64,000 nt of DNA from Cellulomonas fimi (GCF_012952065.1 NZ_JABCJJ010000001.1:124001-188000); one strand, 5' to 3'. Positions 26,029-35,349 are shown, counted from the stretch's first letter. The notes: a model not told the origin generated them from the sequence alone. Numbers and translations: made by a program.

Positions 26029-26700
26029 ATGAGCACGGTGCTGCACCCCGCCGGGCCGAACCCTCCGCGGGTGTACTGGGTACGTCGGCTGGTCGTGCTC
26101 GTCGTGCTGGGCGCCGTGGTGTGGGGCCTCGTGGCGCTCGGCTCGATCGCCCTCGGTCGCTTCGGACCCGACGACGCCGCCGCAGCGGCCGGGCAGACGA
26201 CGGCGGCCGAGGGCGCTGGGGAGACCGCCGCCGACGCGAGCGACGAGGGCACCGGCGCCGGCGCGGTCGACGCCGCCGAGGACGATGCCGAGGACGCTCC
26301 GGCGGCCCCGGTCGACTGCACGCCCGACAGCCTGCAGCTCGCGCTCACCACCGACGCCCTCGAGTACGCGGCCGACGCCGACCCCGTGCTGCGGGCGTCG
26401 ATCACCAACATCGGCGACGTGCCGTGCACGGTCGACGCGGGTGACGCCACGCGCGAGGTCCTCATCACGTCAGGCGCCGACCGCATCTGGTCGACGAAGG
26501 ACTGTGCCGCCCCGGAGACCGCGTCGCGTCAGATCCTCCTCGGCACGGGCGCGCAGGACCCCGCCGAGATCACGTGGCAGCGCGTCCGCTCGGGCGAGGG
26601 CTGCCCGGCGGGCCTCCCCGAGCCGCGCGCGGGCACGTACCAGGCCGTGCTGTCGCTCCTCGGCACGAGCGCCCAGCCGGCGGTCTTCACCCTCAAGTAG
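26029..26700 (+). CDS. Hypothetical membrane-anchored protein
   Basis: A 223-residue protein not recognised as a named family. One transmembrane helix (about residues 20-43) follows a short cytoplasmic N-terminus. A long Ala/Asp/Glu/Gly-rich linker (about 48-92) leads to an extracytoplasmic domain with three or four cysteines (CTPDSLQL, VPCTVDAG, KDCAAPE, EGCPAG) and a beta-sandwich-like pattern (RASITNIGDVPCTVDAGD). The domain resembles DUF4232-type secreted proteins in style. GAGGAG precedes the ATG. It is convergent with disA. Confidence 0.8.
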   Translation: MSTVLHPAGPNPPRVYWVRRLVVLVVLGAVVWGLVALGSIALGRFGPDDAAAAAGQTTAAEGAGETAADASDEGTGAGAVDAAEDDAEDAPAAPVDCTPDSLQLALTTDALEYAADADPVLRASITNIGDVPCTVDAGDATREVLITSGADRIWSTKDCAAPETASRQILLGTGAQDPAEITWQRVRSGEGCPAGLPEPRAGTYQAVLSLLGTSAQPAVFTLK

Positions 26701-26758
26701 CGCGAGCGCCCTCGGACGTCGCCGGGACGTGTGGGCGCCCGGCAAGGGCGGGGCGCGG

Positions 26759-27841
26759 TCAGACGTAGCGCTCGAGGATGCTCGACTCGGCGAGGCGCGA
26801 GAGGCCCTCGCGCACCGCCCGGGCGCGCTGCTCGCCGACGCCGTCGACCGTCATCAGGTCCTCGATGCTCGCGGCGAGGAGCTTCTGCAGGCTGCCGAAG
26901 TGGCCGACGAGCCGGTCGACGATCGACCCCGGCAGGCGCGGGACCTTCGAGAGCAGGCGGTACCCGCGCGGACCGGCGGCCGCGTCGAGCGCGTCGCCGC
27001 CGCCTGGCAGGCCGAGGACCCCCGCGATGTGGGCCAGGTCCAGCAGCTCGGTCGAGTCGAGCGACGCGAGGGCGGCCTGGACCTCCGGCACGTCGTGCTC
27101 CTTGCGCGGGCTCTCGACGTAGTCGCGGATGACCAGCTCGCGGTCCGACCCGATGCCGCCGATGAGCTCGTCGAGCTGCAGCGCGAGGAGCCTGCCGTCG
27201 GTGCCGAGCTCGATGACGTAGCCGGCGATCTCCTCGGAGATCCGGCGCACCATCTCGAGCCGCTGCACGACGGCGGACACGTCCCGCACCGTGACCAGGT
27301 CCTCGATCTCGAGCGCGGACAGCGTCCCGCTCACCTCGTCGAGCCGGGACTTGTACCGCTCGAGGGTCGCGAGCGCCTGGTTCGCGCGCGACAGGATCGT
27401 GTCGGCGTCCTCGAGCACGTACCGGAACCCACCCACGTAGAGCGCGACGATCCGCATCGACTGGCTCACCGAGATCACGGGGAAGCCGGTCTGCTTGGCG
27501 ACGCGCTCGGCGGTGCGGTGCCGGGTGCCCGACTCCGTGGTCTCGATGGTGGGGTCCGGCAGCAGCTGCACGGCTGCGCGGAGGATATTGGTGGCGTCCT
27601 TGTCGAGGACGATCGCACCGTCCATCTTCGCGAGCTCGCGCAGGCGCGTCGCGGAGAACTCGACCTCGAGGGCGAACCCGCCCGAGGAGATGGTCTCGAC
27701 CGTGCGATCGAATCCCAGGACGATCAGGGCCCCGGTGCGGCCGCGCAGGATGCGGTCGAGGCCCTCGCGGAGCTCCCCGCCGGGAGCGACGGCTGCGAGA
27801 GTCGTCCGCAGCAGGTCGTCGGGAGTGAGGTGGGGGGCCAC
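26759..27841 (-). CDS. disA: DNA integrity scanning diadenylate cyclase DisA
   Basis: A 360-residue protein of normal length that makes cyclic di-AMP from two ATP. The catalytic DGA (Asp74-Ala76) and RHR (Arg107-Arg109) motifs of the DAC domain are intact. A helical linker follows, then a C-terminal helix-hairpin-helix domain ([21 protein letters not shown]) that senses branched DNA. radA lies directly upstream on the same strand, the usual partner order. GTG start at 27841 is preceded by a -10 hexamer at six bases, suggesting a leaderless transcript separate from radA. Confidence 0.97.
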   Translation of the reverse strand: MAPHLTPDDLLRTTLAAVAPGGELREGLDRILRGRTGALIVLGFDRTVETISSGGFALEVEFSATRLRELAKMDGAIVLDKDATNILRAAVQLLPDPTIETTESGTRHRTAERVAKQTGFPVISVSQSMRIVALYVGGFRYVLEDADTILSRANQALATLERYKSRLDEVSGTLSALEIEDLVTVRDVSAVVQRLEMVRRISEEIAGYVIELGTDGRLLALQLDELIGGIGSDRELVIRDYVESPRKEHDVPEVQAALASLDSTELLDLAHIAGVLGLPGGGDALDAAAGPRGYRLLSKVPRLPGSIVDRLVGHFGSLQKLLAASIEDLMTVDGVGEQRARAVREGLSRLAESSILERYV

Positions 27842-27847
27842 GAGCGG

Positions 27848-27853
27848 ATCCTA
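27848..27853 (-). promoter_or_regulatory. -10 hexamer TAGGAT of a leaderless promoter (disA)
   Basis: Read on the minus strand, TAGGAT ends six bases before the GTG start at 27841. This gives disA a promoter of its own in the 123-bp gap after radA. Confidence 0.62.
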
Positions 27854-27964
27854 ACGGTGCAGCGGGATCGCGACGCGGACACGCGCCACGGTCGTCTCGC
27901 GGCTTTCCGTGCTCGTCGGAGCGGACTGTACGCCGGTCGTCGGCGCAGGGACCGGCACCGTCCG

Positions 27965-29407
27965 CTACGCGGGTCGGCTCCGTGGCCCGCTGCTCAGGAG
28001 CACGGCCTCGGCGAGGTCGCCGACCTCGTGCAACGTCATGCCGGCCGGGGCCGCCGTCGGCTCGACCGAGCCGCGCGGGACCACGCCGTGCGTGAACCCG
28101 AGGCGCGCTGCTTCCGACAGGCGCCGCGCGACACCGGCCACCGGTCGGATCTCGCCCGCGAGGCCGACCTCGCCGAGCGCGACGACGCCCGCGAGCAGCG
28201 GGACGTTCTCTCGTGCGCTCACCGTCGCGAGGGCGAGCGCGAGGTCCGCCGCCGGCTCGACGACCCGTGCGCCGCCCACGGTGGACACGTAGACGTCCTG
28301 ATCGACCAGCCGCGCCCCCACCCGCCGCTGGAGCACCGCGAGCACCATGGCCAGCCGGCTCGAGTCGACACCGCTCGTGGTCCGTCGGGGGTTGCTCAGG
28401 ACGCTCGGGGCGACGAGCGCCTGGACCTCTGTCGCGAGCGGGCGTCGACCCTCGAGCGTGACCGTCACGCATGTGCCCGGGACGTGGTGGAGCGCGTGCG
28501 ACACGAACAGCCCGCTGGGGTCGGTGAGCCCCACGATGCCCGTCTCGGACAGGTCGAAGCACCCGACCTCGTCCGTCGGCCCGTAGCGGTTCTTGGTCGC
28601 CCGCACGAGCCGCAGCCGCGAGTGCCGGTCGCCCTCGAACTGGCACACCACGTCCACCAGGTGCTCGAGCGTGCGCGGCCCGGCGATCGATCCGTCCTTG
28701 GTCACGTGGCCGACCAGGAGGACGGGCAGGTCGCGGTCCTTCGCCACCGCGATCAGCGCCGCAGCGACCTCGCGGACCTGTGCCACGCCACCCGGAGCGC
28801 CGTCGACCAGGGTCGAGGCGATCGTCTGCACCGAGTCGACCACCAGCAGGTCGGGCTCCACCTGCTCGAGGTGGCCGAGCACCGTTCCCAGGTCGGTCTC
28901 GGCCGCGAGCAGCAGGTTCGGGTCGAGCGCACGGATCCGCTCCGCGCGCAGGCGGACCTGACCGGCCGACTCCTCCCCGGTCACGTAGAGCACGCGTCGG
29001 CCGCCGCGGGCCGCCCGCGCGGCGACGTCGAGAAGCAGCGTCGACTTGCCGACGCCCGGCTCCCCGGCGAGCAGGACCACGGCACCGGGCACGAGCCCGC
29101 CGCCGAGCACGCGGTCGAGCTCGCCGACGCCGGTCGGGCGCGCCCTCGCTGCCTCGACGTCGATGTCGCCGATGGGCTGGGCCGGCGTGCGGGCCGGGCT
29201 CGTCGCCGTCGTCCGCGGCGCCGCGCCGCCGGGGCCTGTGTCCTCCGCCACCGACCCCCACGCCTGGCACTCGCCGCAACGGCCGACCCACTTGGCGGTG
29301 GTCCAGCCGCACTCGCCGCACCGGAAGGCAGGTCTCGGTGCCCGCTCGACCCGGCGGGCGGCAGGGGGACGGCCGGCAGGTGGGCGGGCGGCTGAGGAGG
29401 CTGGCAC
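27965..29407 (-). CDS. radA: DNA repair ATPase RadA
   Basis: A 480-residue RecA-like helicase involved in recombination intermediates. The N-terminal zinc finger has Cys30, Cys33, Cys44 and Cys47; Walker A is GEPGVGKST (115-123), the RadA-specific KNRYG motif is at 272-276 and a Lon-like C-terminal domain follows. The true start is debatable because a longer frame continues upstream. GTG at 29407 was chosen because a TAGCGT -10 lies seven bases before it. Ten codons upstream another GTG exists but lacks support. Confidence 0.95.
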   Translation of the reverse strand: MPASSAARPPAGRPPAARRVERAPRPAFRCGECGWTTAKWVGRCGECQAWGSVAEDTGPGGAAPRTTATSPARTPAQPIGDIDVEAARARPTGVGELDRVLGGGLVPGAVVLLAGEPGVGKSTLLLDVAARAARGGRRVLYVTGEESAGQVRLRAERIRALDPNLLLAAETDLGTVLGHLEQVEPDLLVVDSVQTIASTLVDGAPGGVAQVREVAAALIAVAKDRDLPVLLVGHVTKDGSIAGPRTLEHLVDVVCQFEGDRHSRLRLVRATKNRYGPTDEVGCFDLSETGIVGLTDPSGLFVSHALHHVPGTCVTVTLEGRRPLATEVQALVAPSVLSNPRRTTSGVDSSRLAMVLAVLQRRVGARLVDQDVYVSTVGGARVVEPAADLALALATVSARENVPLLAGVVALGEVGLAGEIRPVAGVARRLSEAARLGFTHGVVPRGSVEPTAAPAGMTLHEVGDLAEAVLLSSGPRSRPA

Positions 29408-29414
29408 GTCGCGA

Positions 29415-29420
29415 ACGCTA
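29415..29420 (-). promoter_or_regulatory. -10 hexamer TAGCGT of a leaderless promoter (radA)
   Basis: On the minus strand the hexamer ends seven bases before the GTG at 29407. It decides the start codon of radA, since no ribosome-binding site is present upstream of any candidate. Confidence 0.6.
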
Positions 29421-29535
29421 GCCGGAGCCACCGACACACTCGCCGCGCCGGGCCGCCGACGGTGCGTCGCCCAGTGCGTAGGCTTCCCCGGGACGCACCG
29501 CGAACGACCGTGGCGCCGGCAGGGAGGCACGCAGG

Positions 29536-30366
29536 ATGACGCAGAGCACGCCGGGGAACGACGCGGGACGGCCGACGACGCCGCGCTGGGACCCCGTGGC
29601 GTCGGGCGACGACCGTCCGGCGGAGCGCGACCGCCCCGCGGCGGACGGTCGCCCTGCGGCGGACGGTCGCCCTGCGGCGGACGGCCGCCCTGTGTCGGCC
29701 GACGGCCCCGTGTCGGCCGACGGCCCCGCGCGCGACACCTCGCGCCGTCGTCTCCTGCTCGTCGGGGGCGTCGTCGCCGGGATCCTGGTGGTCGGCGGTG
29801 CCGCGGCCGCGCTGTCCGGCGCCTTCGACGGCGACCCGCAGGCGGCTCCGTCGCCCAGCACGGTCGTCCTGCCCTCGCCGACACCCACCATCGCGCCCGC
29901 CGCCCGGCAGCCCCTCTCGCCGTTCGCCGACGCGCTGCCCGACTCGGTGCTGTCCTACGCGCTCACGAGCGTCACCGAGCACGCCCCCCTCATCGCCGCG
30001 GGTGCGCTCGAGGGCTACCAGGTGGAGTACTCCGACGGCGGCTCGGGCACCGTGATGCTCTACGCCGGCCAGTGGGAGACGCCCGAGGAGGCGGCCGCCG
30101 CCTACGGCGCCATCGTGACGAGCGACGCCCCGGCTGCTGCGCCCCAGCCGGCAGCCACCGGCGCGTCCGACGACGCGACGGCGACGCCCCCTGCCGCCCC
30201 GACGTCGGGCCAGGTCGTGGTCGGTGGCCAGCCCGCCGGAGAGTGGACCCTCACGACCGCCGCCGACGGCACCGGGACCGCGACCTGGACCAACGGCACC
30301 GCGCTGCTCCAGGCCGTCGGGCCCGCGGACGTCGTCGCGGACTTCTACGAGGCCTTCCCGCTCTGA
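29536..30366 (+). CDS. Hypothetical membrane-anchored protein with N-terminal short repeats
   Basis: A 276-residue protein of unknown function. The first 70 residues are charged and low-complexity, with RPAADG three times followed by two SADGP units. One transmembrane helix (about 72-92, LLLVGGVVAGILVVGGAAAAL) leads to a Pro-rich linker and an extracytoplasmic domain of about 150 residues containing YQVEYSDGGSGTVMLYAGQW. The DNA behind RPAADG is an 18-bp direct repeat, likely to vary between strains. A -10-like TAGGCT lies about 60 bases upstream, and GGGAGG precedes the ATG. Divergent from radA. Confidence 0.8.
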   Translation: MTQSTPGNDAGRPTTPRWDPVASGDDRPAERDRPAADGRPAADGRPAADGRPVSADGPVSADGPARDTSRRRLLLVGGVVAGILVVGGAAAALSGAFDGDPQAAPSPSTVVLPSPTPTIAPAARQPLSPFADALPDSVLSYALTSVTEHAPLIAAGALEGYQVEYSDGGSGTVMLYAGQWETPEEAAAAYGAIVTSDAPAAAPQPAATGASDDATATPPAAPTSGQVVVGGQPAGEWTLTTAADGTGTATWTNGTALLQAVGPADVVADFYEAFPL

Positions 30367-30421
30367 CGCGCTCCACCCGACGAGCCACCCCGACGCACCA
30401 CAGCCCTGGCAAGGAGCACCC

Positions 30422-31279
30422 ATGAGCCCGAACGGCACCGGCCCGACCGGCACGACGACGCACCCGCGCCTCGCCATTCTCGGCGGCGGCGTGATGGGGG
30501 AGGCGCTGCTCGCCGGCGTGCTCGCCTCGGGGTGGGACGTCGACGACGTCGCCGTCACCGAGCCCTCGGCGCTCCGCGCGAACGAGCTCTCCGGGACGTA
30601 CGGCGTGCGTGCGGCGGACGGCAACGCGAAGACCGTCCGCCGGGCCGACGTCGTCGTCGTCGCGGTCAAGCCCAAGGACGTCGGGGGAGTGCTCGCGGAG
30701 ATCACCGACGCGCTCCGACCCGGCACGCTCGTCATCAGCGTCGCGGCGGGCCTGCCGTGCGCGTTCTACGAGGAGCGGCTGCCGACCGGCGCGCCGGTCG
30801 TGCGGGTGATGCCGAACACGCCCGCCGTGGTCGGCAAGGGTGCGAGCGCGATCAGCGCGGGAACGCACGCGACCGAGGAGCACCTCGCGCTCGCCGAGCG
30901 GGTGCTCGCGAGCACGGGCCTCGTGGTCCGGGCCGACGAGAAGGACCTCGACGCCGTCACGGCGATCTCGGGCTCGGGCCCGGCGTACGTGTTCTACGTC
31001 GCGGACGCGATGGCCGAGGCGGGCGTGCTCCTCGGGCTGACCCGGGACCGCGCCCGGCAGCTCGCCGTGCAGACGATCGTCGGCTCGGCCGCGCTCCTCG
31101 ACGGCGGTGAGCACCCCGTCGTGCTGCGCGAGCGCGTGTCGTCACCCGGCGGCACGACCGTCGCCGCGGTCCGCGAGCTCGACGCGCACGGCGTGCGGGC
31201 GGCGTTCCTCGCCGCGGCCGAGGCGGCGCGCGACCGCTCGCGCGAGCTCGCCGCCGAGGCCACGACGCGGGGCCGCTGA
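30422..31279 (+). CDS. proC: Pyrroline-5-carboxylate reductase
   Basis: A 285-residue enzyme for the last step of proline synthesis. Rossmann motif LGGGVMGEALLAG is near the N-terminus; the C-terminal signature GSGPAYVFYVADAMAEAGVLLGL and SPGGTTVAAV are clear. The ATG at 30422 has AAGGAG upstream. In mycobacteria proC lies next to the small HTH gene and bS22; here the same neighbours follow, but after an inserted TrkA/TrkH and deacetylase segment. Confidence 0.96.
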   Translation: MSPNGTGPTGTTTHPRLAILGGGVMGEALLAGVLASGWDVDDVAVTEPSALRANELSGTYGVRAADGNAKTVRRADVVVVAVKPKDVGGVLAEITDALRPGTLVISVAAGLPCAFYEERLPTGAPVVRVMPNTPAVVGKGASAISAGTHATEEHLALAERVLASTGLVVRADEKDLDAVTAISGSGPAYVFYVADAMAEAGVLLGLTRDRARQLAVQTIVGSAALLDGGEHPVVLRERVSSPGGTTVAAVRELDAHGVRAAFLAAAEAARDRSRELAAEATTRGR

Positions 31280-31292
31280 CGAGCCGTACCCC

Positions 31293-31988
31293 TCACGGCC
31301 GCGCCGCGAACCGCTCGAGCAGGTCGGCGTGCCCCGACACGATGAGCAGGTCGTTCGCGGAGATCCGCGTGTCCGGCTCGGCGTAGACGAAGTCCTCGCC
31401 CGGGCTCTTCACACCGATGATCGTGACGCCGTAGCGCTCGTGGACCTTGGTCTGCGCGATCGTGAAGCCCTGCGTCTCCTTCGGCGGGCGCATCTTGACG
31501 ATCGTGAACCCGTCCTCGACCTCGATGTAGTCCAGCATCTTCCCGGAGACGAGGTGCGCGACCCGGGCGCCGGCGTCGGCCTCGGGCAGCACGACGTGGT
31601 GCGCGCCGATGCGCTGCAGGATGCGGGCGTGCTCGTTCGAGATCGCCTTGGCCCAGATCTGCGGGGTGCCCAGGTCCACGAGGTTGCCGGTGATCAGCAC
31701 GCTCGCCTCGAGGTACGACCCGACCCCGACGACGGCGACCGAGAAGTCCCGCGCACCGAGCTGCTCGAGCGCCTCGGGGTTGGTCGCGTCCGCCTCCACG
31801 AGCGGGACCCGCCCGGCCCACTGCGCGACGAGGTCGGCGTCCCGCTCGACCGCGAGCACGTCGTGACCGAGCGCCTCGAGCGTGCTCGCGATGGCCGACC
31901 CGAACCGGCCGAGGCCGATGACGAGGACACCGGCGTCCTGGGCGGCGGGCGGCTTGGGGGGCCGCAGCGCCCCCTTCTTCTCAGCCAA
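31293..31988 (-). CDS. TrkA/KtrA-type potassium channel regulatory subunit
   Basis: A 231-residue cytoplasmic protein with an RCK_N Rossmann domain (VLVIGLGRFGSAIA near residue 20) and an RCK_C domain in the last 80 residues. It gates the potassium transporter encoded upstream in the same operon in response to bound nucleotide; in actinobacteria and Bacillus the RCK_C domain often binds cyclic di-AMP, which DisA in this window would supply (inference). Its ATG overlaps the TrkH gene end by eight bases. Confidence 0.93.
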   Translation of the reverse strand: MAEKKGALRPPKPPAAQDAGVLVIGLGRFGSAIASTLEALGHDVLAVERDADLVAQWAGRVPLVEADATNPEALEQLGARDFSVAVVGVGSYLEASVLITGNLVDLGTPQIWAKAISNEHARILQRIGAHHVVLPEADAGARVAHLVSGKMLDYIEVEDGFTIVKMRPPKETQGFTIAQTKVHERYGVTIIGVKSPGEDFVYAEPDTRISANDLLIVSGHADLLERFAARP

Positions 31989-33354
31989 TGATGGGCCTCT
32001 CTTCCGGGTACCGGATCACGCGGCGTCGGCTGCGCAGCGCGAGCGCCGCCGCCAGGGTCATCGTGCCGGTGCGGCCGACGAACATGAGCAGGGCGAGCAC
32101 GTACTTGCCCTCGTCGGGCAGGTCGTTGGTGATGCCGGTCGACAGCCCGACCGTCGCGAACGCCGAGATCACCTCGAACAGCACGACGTCGAGGGTCAGG
32201 TCGGTGATCGCGAGCAGCGCGAGGCTGGCCACCAGCACGATGGTCGCACTGACGAAGGACACCGCGATGGCGGTGTGCAGCGCCTCGCGGGGGATCCGGC
32301 GCCCGAACGCCTCGACGTCACGGTCGCCACGGGCCTCGGCGACGATGGCGAGGAGCATGACGGCGAGCGTCGTCACCTTGATGCCGCCCGCGGTCGAGGC
32401 GCTGCCGCCGCCGACGAACATGAGCGCGTCGTTGAGCAGCCAGGTGCCCTCGCGCATCTCGCCGACCTGGACGGTCGAGAACCCGCCCGAGCGGGGCATG
32501 ACGCCGGCGAACAGCGACGCCAGGATGGTCGCCGGCCAGTCGAGCGGCGCGAAGGTGCGGGGGTTGGTCCACTCGAACGCCGCGACCACGGCCGAGCCGA
32601 ACACGACCAGCCCGGCGCTCGTCACGAGCGTGAGCTTGGAGTGCAGGTTCCAGCGGCGCGGCGTCCGGAACCGGCGGATCACGTCGAGGATCACCGGGAA
32701 GCCCAGCGAACCCACGAACACGCCGACGATGATCGGCAGCAGCACCCACCAGTCGGAGACGAACGGGCCGAGCCCCTCGGTGGTCGGGATGAAGCCGGCG
32801 TTGTTGAACGCCGAGACCGCGTAGAAGACGCCGTGCCAGGTGGCCCGGCCCCACTCCTCCCCGAGCGCCACGAACCGGGGGACGAGGACGACCGCGATCG
32901 CCACCTCGAAAAGGGTCGACGTCACGATGACGGTCCGGACGAGCGAGCCGACCTCGCCCAGCCGCGTCATCTTGGTCTCGGACGAGACGAGCAGCCGCTG
33001 GGTGAGCCCGATGCGCCGCGAGACCGCCATCCCGAGCAGCGACGCGAGCGTCATGACGCCGAGCCCGCCGATCTTGATCGCGACGAGGATGAACACCTGC
33101 CCGAGCGGGGACCAGTACGTGCCGGTGTCCACCGTCACGAGGCCGGTCACGCACACGGCCGACGTCGCGGTGAAGAACGCGTCCACGAAGGGTGCGCGCT
33201 CGCCCGTCGCGGTCGCGGCCGGGAGCGAGAGCAGCCCGGTGAAGATCGCGACCACGGAGGCGAAGACGCCGAGCGCGAGGCGCGCGGGGGACTGGCGGGC
33301 GAGCCGGTCCACCAGGTCGCGGGCCGACCAGACGGGCGAAGGGAGCCGCCCCAT
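31981..33354 (-). CDS. TrkH/KtrB-family potassium uptake membrane protein
   Basis: A 457-residue membrane protein with repeated helix-pore-helix units; selectivity-filter-like segments include TSAVCVTGLV, AFNNAGF, SGGFSTV and FATVGLSTG, one for each of four pore loops. It conducts K+ in complex with the RCK subunit. The ATG at 33354 has GGGAGG four bases upstream. The gene starts the two-gene operon. Confidence 0.95.
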   Translation of the reverse strand: MGRLPSPVWSARDLVDRLARQSPARLALGVFASVVAIFTGLLSLPAATATGERAPFVDAFFTATSAVCVTGLVTVDTGTYWSPLGQVFILVAIKIGGLGVMTLASLLGMAVSRRIGLTQRLLVSSETKMTRLGEVGSLVRTVIVTSTLFEVAIAVVLVPRFVALGEEWGRATWHGVFYAVSAFNNAGFIPTTEGLGPFVSDWWVLLPIIVGVFVGSLGFPVILDVIRRFRTPRRWNLHSKLTLVTSAGLVVFGSAVVAAFEWTNPRTFAPLDWPATILASLFAGVMPRSGGFSTVQVGEMREGTWLLNDALMFVGGGSASTAGGIKVTTLAVMLLAIVAEARGDRDVEAFGRRIPREALHTAIAVSFVSATIVLVASLALLAITDLTLDVVLFEVISAFATVGLSTGITNDLPDEGKYVLALLMFVGRTGTMTLAAALALRSRRRVIRYPEERPIIG

Positions 33355-33408
33355 CACACCTCCCGCTCACCGCGCGTCCGGACGGGACACTGTGGCACGC
33401 CTCCGGGC

Positions 33409-33467
33409 GGGCGGCGCGCAGGCGCAGCGACCGGGCGGCGCGCAGGCGCAGCGACCGGGCGGCGCGA
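33409..33467. repeat. 24-bp direct tandem repeat (about 2.5 copies)
   Basis: Two exact 24-bp copies (33409-33432 and 33433-33456) and a partial third copy, beginning GGGCGGCGCGCAGGCGC. It lies in the 151-bp gap between the divergent trkH and deacetylase-like genes, upstream of both promoters. Copy number may vary between strains; no coding role is seen. Confidence 0.85.
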
Positions 33468-33492
33468 GGCGACGATCCGCCGCGGTCCGGTC

Positions 33493-33498
33493 TACCGT
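33493..33498 (+). promoter_or_regulatory. -10 hexamer TACCGT of a leaderless promoter (deacetylase-like gene)
   Basis: The hexamer ends seven bases before the ATG at 33506. No ribosome-binding site is present. Confidence 0.58.
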
Positions 33499-33505
33499 GT
33501 GGCGC

Positions 33506-34687
33506 ATGGGGCACTCGCTGCAGCTGACATGGTGCCCGTCGCTGCTGGGGTACGACTTCGGGTTCGGGCACCCGATGTCACCGGTCCGGCTCGACCTCAC
33601 GATGAGCCTGGTCCGCGCCCTCGGGCTCTTCGACGTGCCCGGCGTCCAGGTGGTCGATGCGCACCCGGCCCCCGACACCGAGCTGCTCACGGTGCACAGC
33701 CAGGAGTACGTCGACGCGGTCCGGCGGGCCTCCACCACGGGGCGGCCGGACCTGGCGCACGGCCTCGGGACCGAGGACGACCCCGTCTTCGCGGGCATGC
33801 ACGACGCCGCGGCCCGCATCGTGAGCGGCAGCGTGGCCGGCGCACGCGCGGTGTGGTCCGGCGAGGTGGCGCACGCCGTCAACATCACGGGTGGGATGCA
33901 CCACGCGATGCCCGCCGCCGCCTCGGGCTTCTGCATCTACAACGACGCCGCCGTCGCGATCCGCCGCCTCCTCGCGGACGGTGCCGAGCGGGTCGCGTAC
34001 GTCGACATCGACGCGCACCACGGCGATGGCGTCGAGCGCGTGTTCTGGGACGACCCCCGGGTCGTGACCATCTCGATCCACGAGAGCGGCCGCAGCCTGT
34101 TCCCCGGCACCGGGCACGCGACCGACACGGGCGGGCCGGGCGCCGAGGGCACGGCCGTCAACCTCGCCCTGCCGGCCGGCACGGGCGACGCGGGCTGGCT
34201 GCGCGCGGTCGAGGCCGTCGTCGCGCCGGTCGTGCGCGGGTTCGGGGCCGACGTCGTCGTCAGTCAGCACGGGTGCGACGCCCACGCGTCCGACCCCTTG
34301 ACCAACCTCGCCGTGAGCATCGACGCCCAGCGCCGCGTCGCCGAGATCGTGCACGAGCTCGCGCACGAGGTCGCCGACGGCCGGTGGCTCGCGCTCGGTG
34401 GCGGCGGGTACGCGCTGCTCGACGTCGTCCCGCGCGCCTGGTCGCACCTCATCGCCGTCGCGGCGCACGCGCCGATAGCCCCGGACGCCGAGGTGCCGGC
34501 CGAGTGGCTCGCCGACGTCGCCACGAGGTGGGGCCGCAGCGCGCCGGACCGGATGACCGACGGCGCGGACGCCGCCTTCCGGGAGTTCCGCGACGGCTAC
34601 GACCCGGCCGACGACGTCGACCGCGCCATCCGCGCGACCCGCGCCGCGGTCTTCCCGCACCTCGGGCTGGACCCGCACCACGACTGA
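33506..34687 (+). CDS. Histone deacetylase-family protein (AcuC-like)
   Basis: A 393-residue arginase/deacetylase-fold enzyme. The metal and catalytic motifs are visible: GGMHHAM (tandem His), YVDIDAHHGDGVE (Asp and His ligands), and GCDAH in place of the usual GxDxH. The GGGGY motif follows. Such proteins deacetylate acetyl-lysine or acetylated amines; AcuC deacetylates acetyl-CoA synthetase in Bacillus. No acetyl-CoA synthetase or acetyltransferase neighbour is present, so the substrate is open. The longer upstream frame is a shadow of trkH. Confidence 0.9.
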   Translation: MGHSLQLTWCPSLLGYDFGFGHPMSPVRLDLTMSLVRALGLFDVPGVQVVDAHPAPDTELLTVHSQEYVDAVRRASTTGRPDLAHGLGTEDDPVFAGMHDAAARIVSGSVAGARAVWSGEVAHAVNITGGMHHAMPAAASGFCIYNDAAVAIRRLLADGAERVAYVDIDAHHGDGVERVFWDDPRVVTISIHESGRSLFPGTGHATDTGGPGAEGTAVNLALPAGTGDAGWLRAVEAVVAPVVRGFGADVVVSQHGCDAHASDPLTNLAVSIDAQRRVAEIVHELAHEVADGRWLALGGGGYALLDVVPRAWSHLIAVAAHAPIAPDAEVPAEWLADVATRWGRSAPDRMTDGADAAFREFRDGYDPADDVDRAIRATRAAVFPHLGLDPHHD

Positions 34688-34866
34688 CGCGGACGCCTGC
34701 GCGGCCGCGCGTCGGGGCAGCGCCGACCCCACGCGTTCACTCTTCTCCCCTCTTTCACTCCAGCACCACCAGGCTCTAGGGTGAGCGCTGCGCCCAGCAG
34801 AGCTGACGCCGGTCGCGAGCAGGTCGTCGGCGCCACGTGCCCGGCGCGGGCCAGGGACGGTGGAGG

Positions 34867-35073
34867 ATGGCGAGCGAGCAGCCCCGCGTACGGTTCCTCA
34901 CCGTGGCCGAGGTGGCCGGGCTCATGCGGGTGTCGAAGATGACGGTCTACCGCCTGGTGCACTCGGGCGAGCTGCCCGCGGTGCGCGTCGGCCGCTCGTT
35001 CCGGGTCCCGCAGGACGCGCTGGACCAGTACCTGCGCACCGCGTCGAACGAGGGTGACCGGCTCACGTCCTGA
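34867..35073 (+). CDS. Small helix-turn-helix protein (excisionase / BldC-like fold)
   Basis: A 68-residue protein made almost only of a MerR-type winged helix-turn-helix (TVAEVAGLMRVSKMTVYRLVHSGELPAVRVGRSFRVP). Genes of this type lie directly upstream of the bS22 gene across actinobacteria (the Rv0500A-Rv0500B arrangement in mycobacteria). Its DNA target is unknown. The ATG at 34867 abuts GGAGG without spacing, an unusual arrangement; an upstream weaker AGGG may serve instead. A possible promoter TTCACT-17-TAGGGT lies about 70 bases upstream. Confidence 0.9.
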   Translation: MASEQPRVRFLTVAEVAGLMRVSKMTVYRLVHSGELPAVRVGRSFRVPQDALDQYLRTASNEGDRLTS

Positions 35074-35250
35074 GTCGTCACGCCGGGTGCCTCTCGCGTC
35101 CTGCCGCCCGTCGCGCGGACGGGAGAGGGTCTGCCGTCGCCGCTGCTGCGCCCGACCCGGTAGACTCGCCCTCGGACTTTCCCGTGCGTGGGCGATTCGA
35201 CCGCGCCGCGTGTCGTTCGTTCCAGCACCAGTCGACCATTGCGAGGACCC

Positions 35251-35349
35251 ATGGGCTCCGTCATCAAGAAGCGCCGCAAGCGCATGGCGAAGAAGAAGCA
35301 CCGCAAGCTGCTGCGCAAGACGCGTCACCAGCGTCGCAACAAGAAGTGA
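35251..35349 (+). CDS. Small ribosomal protein bS22 (AURKAIP1/COX24 domain)
   Basis: A 32-residue, extremely basic protein (MGSVIKKRRKRMAKKKHR and onward, ending RNKK) too short for ordinary gene finding. It matches the AURKAIP1/COX24-type small protein found in mycobacterial 30S structures and located downstream of the small HTH gene in many actinobacteria. GCGAGGA precedes the ATG. A hairpin terminator follows five bases after the stop. Confidence 0.95.
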   Translation: MGSVIKKRRKRMAKKKHRKLLRKTRHQRRNKK

